Below, one piece after another: positions 23,501 through 27,669 of a stretch of DNA of 27,669 nucleotides. Location: assembly GCA_035295665.1 (NCBI GenBank), contig DATGIQ010000401.1, positions 1-27,669 of the forward strand, written 5' to 3'. Position 1 is the stretch's first letter; every line of letters starts with the position of its first letter. The notes below the pieces were generated by a model that worked only from the letters and a program-made list of their open reading frames with translations, did not search any database and had not been told where the DNA came from. The stretch is from DATGIQ01 sp035295665. GTDB taxonomy: Bacteria; Planctomycetota; Planctomycetia; Gemmatales; Gemmataceae. The position numbers and the translations under genes were made by a program.

Positions 23501-24475
23501 ATGTTTCCCCATCTCCGTGCCAACCTGTGGCTCCTCTGCACTACCTTGGTGCTCTGCTGCGTGGTCTACCCGCTGATCCTTTGGGCGTTCGGCCAGACAT
23601 TTTTCCCAGAGCAGGCGGAAGGAAGCCTGGTCCGGAATGCGGACGGCAAGCTGATCGGATCGCGCCTGATCGCGCAGCCGTTCAGTAAGGACGAGTATTT
23701 CCAGCCGCGGCCTTCGGCGGCGTCCTATAAAGCGGACGCTTCCGGGGCTTCCAATTGGGGCGCGTCCAATGCCTTGCTCCGGGACCGCGTGGCGAGACAG
23801 CTTGGCCCCATGTTGAAATATCGGAGCGGCCCGCACCAGGCACAGCCGGTGGCCGCGGATGTGGAGGCGTGGTTCAAAACCAAGCCCAACATCGTAGCCG
23901 AGTGGGCCGAAGCTCACGAGAGCGCCGCCAAGGCCTGGGTGAACGCAGACGACAAGCACAAGGATGCCGTCACGCAATGGCAAAATTCGCATCCCGCCGA
24001 GGTCGCAAAATGGAAGGAAGCCAATCCCGATTCCGTCGATTCCGGCCCTGCGGATTTGGCCAAGGCATTTTTCACGAACAACGCCCCGGCTTTCCACGCA
24101 TCCTGGCCCAAGCTTGTCGAGGACTCCAATTGGAGCATCGCGGCGGTCTATTTCGACATGTGGCTCCAGGAGCATCAGGACCAAGCTCAGCACCTGGAGC
24201 ATGTCCCCGCGGATATGGTGATGGCTTCCGGTTCCGGGCTGGACCCGCATATCACCCTGCAAAACGCCCTGTTCCAGCTCGACCGTGTTGCACAGAAGTG
24301 GGCGGAAACGGCCAAGCGGGACGAGGCATCGGTCCACCGCGAGATCGAAACGCTCGTGCGGGAGAAGACCGAGGCGCCGTTCGGAGGCCTGGTGGGCGTG
24401 GAACTGGTGAATGTGCTCGAATTGAATTTGGCGCTGCGGAATCGCTTCGGACCGGCCGGGGGGCTAACCAAGTAA
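23501..24475 (+). CDS. kdpC: KdpC, enlarged accessory subunit of the K+-transporting ATPase
   Basis: KdpC assists K+ loading by the KdpA-KdpB pump. It has the family N-terminal membrane helix (about 9-30), FSKDEYFQPRPSAASY (61-76), the signature VPADMVMASGSGLDPHIT (235-252) and the ending VNVLELNLAL (303-312). The protein is 324 residues, against about 190 in E. coli. The extra length lies between about 104 and 234, a hydrophilic, helix-forming region with Ala, Trp, Asp and Lys. It contains two similar 12-residue stretches, WFKTKPNIVAEW and WQNSHPAEVAKW. The ATG at 23501 has a weak upstream site. Subunit identity is firm; the inserted domain is not recognised. Confidence 0.93.
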   Translation: MFPHLRANLWLLCTTLVLCCVVYPLILWAFGQTFFPEQAEGSLVRNADGKLIGSRLIAQPFSKDEYFQPRPSAASYKADASGASNWGASNALLRDRVARQLGPMLKYRSGPHQAQPVAADVEAWFKTKPNIVAEWAEAHESAAKAWVNADDKHKDAVTQWQNSHPAEVAKWKEANPDSVDSGPADLAKAFFTNNAPAFHASWPKLVEDSNWSIAAVYFDMWLQEHQDQAQHLEHVPADMVMASGSGLDPHITLQNALFQLDRVAQKWAETAKRDEASVHREIETLVREKTEAPFGGLVGVELVNVLELNLALRNRFGPAGGLTK

Positions 24476-24502
24476 GCGGTGGTCCGGTGCAACCGGATTG
24501 CC

Positions 24503-24537
24503 GGGCGGGGGCCGGAGGACAGCCGGCTACCCCGCCC
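24503..24537. terminator. Bidirectional terminator hairpin between kdpC and cinA
   Basis: GGGCGGGG and CCCCGCCC form an outer eight-bp stem, and GCCGG/CCGGC an inner five-bp stem with a two-base bulge, so 13 bp in total with a seven-base loop. It lies 28 bases after kdpC and between convergent genes. Downstream T content is modest, so termination may be factor-assisted. Confidence 0.55.
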
Positions 24538-24637
24538 CTCTTCGCATTGCTGCGGTTCCGTCCCGCCCGTGCGGATTTTTCTCGCTCGCCCCTCATTGCC
24601 TATCTCAAGGCTGCACAAGGTGAGGGGTTGAGCGAGG

Positions 24638-25891
24638 CTAATCCTCCAGCAGCCGGAGCCGGACCCGATCGAGGGCCAGCTTCGCCGTCCGGCTCTGCAC
24701 TTCTGCCCGAGTCCCGACCCAGCTGAAACTTTGCACCGAAGCGTTGCCCTCCCAGGCCAGGCCAACGTAGACGAGTCCGACCGGCTTATCGGGAGCTCCC
24801 CCGCCCGGACCAGCAATGCCGACCGTGCTGACGGCCAGGTCTGTTCGAAAGCGTGTCCGGCAAGCAATCGCCATCGCCTCGGCGACGGCGGCGCTGACTC
24901 CGCCGTGTTCGTCGATCAGATTCTGGGACACTGTCAATATCTCGGTCTTGAGCCGATTATCATAAGCCACGAGTCCGCCTCGGAACCAGCTGCTCGCACC
25001 GGGCACTTGCCCCAGCCGCTGGGCCACCATGCCGGCCGTTACGCCCTCAGCAGTGGCAAGCGATCGCCGCTTCTGGCCCAGCAGCCGGATAACGCTGTCC
25101 TGTAGCTCTTCATCTTCCACGCCAAAGATGAGATTGCCAAGCCGTTCGCGGATGGTCTGCTCCACGGGCGCGATTTGCGCCTCTGCTTCGGCCACGTTGG
25201 CGGCCCTGGCGAGAATCCGCAAGGAGATTGTGGCATCGCTGACGGTGATGCCAACTTCCGGTACGTGGCCTCGGCGCGTCAAATCGAGCAGCTTTTGCTC
25301 CACGGCCGATTCGCCGCGGCCGAAGCAATTAATCTTTCGCTGGACAAGGACACCACCTCCCAAGCCCAGGGTAGAAAGTCTTGGCTGGACCTGCGTTCGG
25401 AACATGGCGTACATTTCCGAGGGGACGCCCGGCATGGCCACCACGACACAGTTGCCAACGGACAGCCAGATACCGGGAGCGGTGCCATGCGCGTTCGGGA
25501 TCGGCTCGGCCCCGGCTGGAAACAAGGCTTGCACACGGTTGCGTTCGGGCATCGTTCGGCCCCGGCTGGCGAACATTCGTTGGATCCGCTCGAAGGACTC
25601 AGGATGAAAGACGAGCTCCACGCCGGCGACGCCCGCCAGGACTTCGCGGGTCAAATCGTCTTGCGTTGGCCCCAGTCCGCCGGTAGCGATGACCAGACGG
25701 GCACGCTGCGTGGCGATGCGGAAGGCGGCTACGTTATCGTCGAGATCGTCGGCAATCGTGGTGTGCCAGCCGACCGGAATGCCAATTTGGGCCAAGTGCT
25801 GGCTTAGCCATTGGCTATTGGTATCGAGGTTTTGCCCGCTGGTCAGCTCACTGCCGACGGAAATGATTTCCGCTTTCATGAGATCGCTCAT
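24638..25891 (-). CDS. cinA: CinA family protein (MoCF-like and NMN deamidase-like domains)
   Basis: A 417-residue, two-domain CinA-type protein. Residues 1-175 form the molybdopterin-binding-like domain (AEIISVGSELTSGQNLDTNS, GGLGPTQDDLTREVL, MPGVPSEM), linked in characterised homologues to ADP-ribose pyrophosphatase activity. Residues 265-415 form the PncC-like domain that converts NMN to nicotinic acid mononucleotide in pyridine salvage. The candidate catalytic residues by spacing are Ser300, Tyr310 and Lys315 (SSWFRGGLVAYDNRLK), and GIAGPGGG (358-365) and DKPVGLVY (368-375) are present. The usual ESCTGG loop is EGVTAG (282-287). Start may be 25891 or the ATG at 25879, which fits the family better. 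Neighbour of a histidine kinase on the same strand; no functional link is evident. Confidence 0.93.
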   Translation of the reverse strand: MSDLMKAEIISVGSELTSGQNLDTNSQWLSQHLAQIGIPVGWHTTIADDLDDNVAAFRIATQRARLVIATGGLGPTQDDLTREVLAGVAGVELVFHPESFERIQRMFASRGRTMPERNRVQALFPAGAEPIPNAHGTAPGIWLSVGNCVVVAMPGVPSEMYAMFRTQVQPRLSTLGLGGGVLVQRKINCFGRGESAVEQKLLDLTRRGHVPEVGITVSDATISLRILARAANVAEAEAQIAPVEQTIRERLGNLIFGVEDEELQDSVIRLLGQKRRSLATAEGVTAGMVAQRLGQVPGASSWFRGGLVAYDNRLKTEILTVSQNLIDEHGGVSAAVAEAMAIACRTRFRTDLAVSTVGIAGPGGGAPDKPVGLVYVGLAWEGNASVQSFSWVGTRAEVQSRTAKLALDRVRLRLLED

Positions 25892-26013
25892 CGACCACGG
25901 AAACGAAGAAGCAACGGTCTTATGATATGTTTTTGCGCGGCCGAGTTCCTGACCTCCTTGTTTCGCTCCGCGTTCTTCGTGTCGATCGGGCCTCCGGGGC
26001 GCTTCCCTTGTGG

Positions 26014-27669
26014 TTAAAGCGGCAGTTCGATCCGGAAGCAGGCTCCGGGCTTACCGGGGACAGTGCACAGCATTAACCGACCGCCCAGCAAGCGTGTCCA
26101 GCGTTGCGCTAACGCCAAGCCAAGGCCGACGCCACCCACGGTCAGGCCGTGGCCGTTCCCGCGGCGGAATGGGCGAAAGATGGCGCGGCGGTCATGGACC
26201 GGCACCCCCGGTCCATGGTCTTCCACTTCGATCCGCAATGAACCCCGTCCTCCGACCGAAGCGCGCAGCCAGATGCGGCGGTCAGCTGCATCCCGGCTGT
26301 ATTTGCAGGCATTATCGATTAAATTGCCCAGGATTTGTTGAATCAATTGGCTATCCGTTAGCAGGCGGATGTCGTGGCCGAGGCCGCTTTCCAGCACCAA
26401 TTCCTTTCCCGTGCTTTGGCAACGTCCGCACCATGTGGAGTACACTTGTTCCAGCAGGTCGGCGAGAACCAACTCGGTCTTGGCCAATTGTGGCCGCTGG
26501 TTTTCAAGCCGCGAAAAGTCAAGGACATTGCCGACCAGGCGATTGAGACGATCCGTTTCCGCATGGAGCGTATCCAGGTATTGGGCCTTCTGCTCTTCAT
26601 CTCGGACCATGCCGCCGGTCAGCATATCCAGGTAGAGTCGCAGGGTGGTCAAAGGCGTACGCAGCTCATGGGTAACGGTGGACACGAAGCGGATGCGGCG
26701 CTCGGATAGATCAAGGAGCGACCAGCCGCACAGCCCGGCGGTGCCGAGCCCGATCAAGGTTGCGATCCATGCCAGAGCCAACCCCGATCGCAACGGGGTC
26801 CAGCCGAGCGCTGCCCCTTCGCCGGCCACGGGGCCGGGGTCGAGCTGCAATGGGAGAACCGTCATGGTGCGTTCAGAGTTGGCCAGGATTTCGCCCCGGA
26901 CCGGCCGCACTTGGGCCTGGGGGAATTGGCCCTTGACCTCCGCAGCCAAGAGCGACTGGAGCCGCGGCCAATCCAGGATGATTCCCTGACATCCCTCTTC
27001 GGTTCCATAGGTGACGTGGCGAACAAAAAGAAGTCTTTCGCTATTCGCTTTGGTGGTCAGCCATAGCGGAATCATGGGGCCCAGCGCGACCGGAACTTCC
27101 TGGGAGATGACTTCCCGTCCCTTCGCTGGAGCAAACCAGTTCTCACCGTTGAAGCGATTGCTTTCCACAATCGTGTTCAATTCGTTCTGCGGTTTGCCGA
27201 TTTTCGCCTGATTCGGGAGTGCTTGCCGGCTAAAGCGAGTCATGAACTCGGGATCGAGCTTTTGTTGCTGCATCTGGCCGGTTTGGGAAGGGGACGCGCT
27301 ATTCATGAGGTTGTAGGTCTGCAGGAGGGAGCCAGTCGAGGGAATGAGCGTGACATCTTCCAGCGTCGGCCGGTCCGCCTGACGGCGCAGAAGCGCGGCC
27401 AGTCCCTGAAATTCGAGCTCCTGGCTCAGCTCGGCAAGTAGCTCCCTCCGCCGCGGGCGGGCATTGGCAAAGAATGTCGGATCCTTGATCGCACGGAGCC
27501 GTTCGAGAAGAGTCGGCGAAAGCACTTGCGGCGAACGCCACCCCGATTGTTGATCCACCTGGAAATGCAGGAGCATCCAATCCGGCAACTCGGCGTTCAG
27601 GAGGGGAGACAATTCGACCACGCTCCCGGGCGGCCAGGGCGCGCCGTTGTTCTGAAGCGCGAGGGGAGG
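26014..27669 (-). CDS. Membrane sensor histidine kinase (N-terminus beyond the window edge)
   Basis: The frame is open to the right edge, so the N-terminus is missing; about 551 residues are present. A long extracytoplasmic-type region of about 260 residues ends in a membrane helix (LALAWIATLIGLGTAGLCGW), followed by a HisKA domain with the phospho-acceptor H in THELRTPLTTLRLYLDML (His codon at 26668-26670). The HATPase domain has the N-box NLIDNACKYS, G1 VEDHGPGVP and G2 GVGLGLALAQ, and the F-box-like IFRPFRRG. It autophosphorylates and would pass phosphate to a response regulator not in the window. It lacks the universal-stress-like KdpD domain in the visible part, so it is not recognised as KdpD. 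The CinA gene lies downstream, 122 bases away. Confidence 0.93.
   Translation of the reverse strand, partial: PPLALQNNGAPWPPGSVVELSPLLNAELPDWMLLHFQVDQQSGWRSPQVLSPTLLERLRAIKDPTFFANARPRRRELLAELSQELEFQGLAALLRRQADRPTLEDVTLIPSTGSLLQTYNLMNSASPSQTGQMQQQKLDPEFMTRFSRQALPNQAKIGKPQNELNTIVESNRFNGENWFAPAKGREVISQEVPVALGPMIPLWLTTKANSERLLFVRHVTYGTEEGCQGIILDWPRLQSLLAAEVKGQFPQAQVRPVRGEILANSERTMTVLPLQLDPGPVAGEGAALGWTPLRSGLALAWIATLIGLGTAGLCGWSLLDLSERRIRFVSTVTHELRTPLTTLRLYLDMLTGGMVRDEEQKAQYLDTLHAETDRLNRLVGNVLDFSRLENQRPQLAKTELVLADLLEQVYSTWCGRCQSTGKELVLESGLGHDIRLLTDSQLIQQILGNLIDNACKYSRDAADRRIWLRASVGGRGSLRIEVEDHGPGVPVHDRRAIFRPFRRGNGHGLTVGGVGLGLALAQRWTRLLGGRLMLCTVPGKPGACFRIELPL

Noticed and set aside
26014..27669. 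Histidine kinase considered as KdpD because it is near kdpABC
   Set aside because: It is on the opposite strand, separated by cinA, and shows a periplasmic-type sensor region with one visible membrane helix, not the KdpD and USP domains.

Overview
The window is high-GC bacterial DNA that looks like a planctomycete of the Gemmata/Gemmataceae type. The signs are very large Ser/Thr kinase–WD40 proteins encoded beside ECF sigma factors, a BBP7-family outer-membrane barrel, and a surface protein whose N-terminus carries the LEDRLAP-type motif common in that phylum. Genus assignment is inference; no rRNA or other marker gene is present.

Layout. Positions 1-2111: the proximal part of an IS66-type insertion sequence (two genes, minus strand, running off the left edge), then a BBP7 porin-like gene. 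Positions 2112-2862: a decayed fragment of a Y-family DNA polymerase (UmuC/DinB type) and a strong terminator hairpin. Positions 2863-9783: a minus-strand signalling module in the order ECF sigma factor, short N-terminal kinase module (84 codons), Ser/Thr kinase-WD40, and a second kinase-WD40 gene that begins only at the DFG motif. Positions 9969-11617: an ISKra4-like insertion sequence whose transposase is in two frames joined by an A_AAA_AAG slippery site. Positions 11995-14475: a large surface protein (beta-helix, Ig-like and MBG domains, degenerate glycine-rich repeats). Positions 14626-18890: a second, plus-strand signalling module made of an ECF sigma factor and a kinase that fuses a zinc-finger anti-sigma-like N-terminus, a Ser/Thr kinase, a membrane helix and a WD40 domain. 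Positions 19163-24475: a Kdp high-affinity K+ uptake operon (a 31-residue peptide, kdpF, kdpA, kdpB, kdpC). Positions 24638-27669: a CinA-family gene and the 3' part of a membrane sensor histidine kinase, both on the minus strand and converging on kdp.

How the genes work together. Two independent sigma/kinase/WD40 modules sit about 5 kb apart with the IS and the surface protein between them. In each, the kinase probably spans the membrane and may control the sigma factor encoded just upstream. The minus-strand module shows signs of decay: an apparent one-base frameshift splits the first kinase, and the second kinase has lost its N-lobe. The plus-strand module appears intact but carries a 72-bp palindromic insertion in frame inside the kinase domain. 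The Kdp operon is complete for its structural subunits, but KdpA and especially KdpC carry large insertions, no kdpDE is visible, and its leader holds a cluster of palindromes that may be operators.

The most notable items are the zinc-finger/kinase/WD40 fusion beside its sigma factor, the palindromic element inside that kinase, the frameshifted and truncated kinases, the enlarged KdpC, and the operator-like palindromes upstream of kdp.
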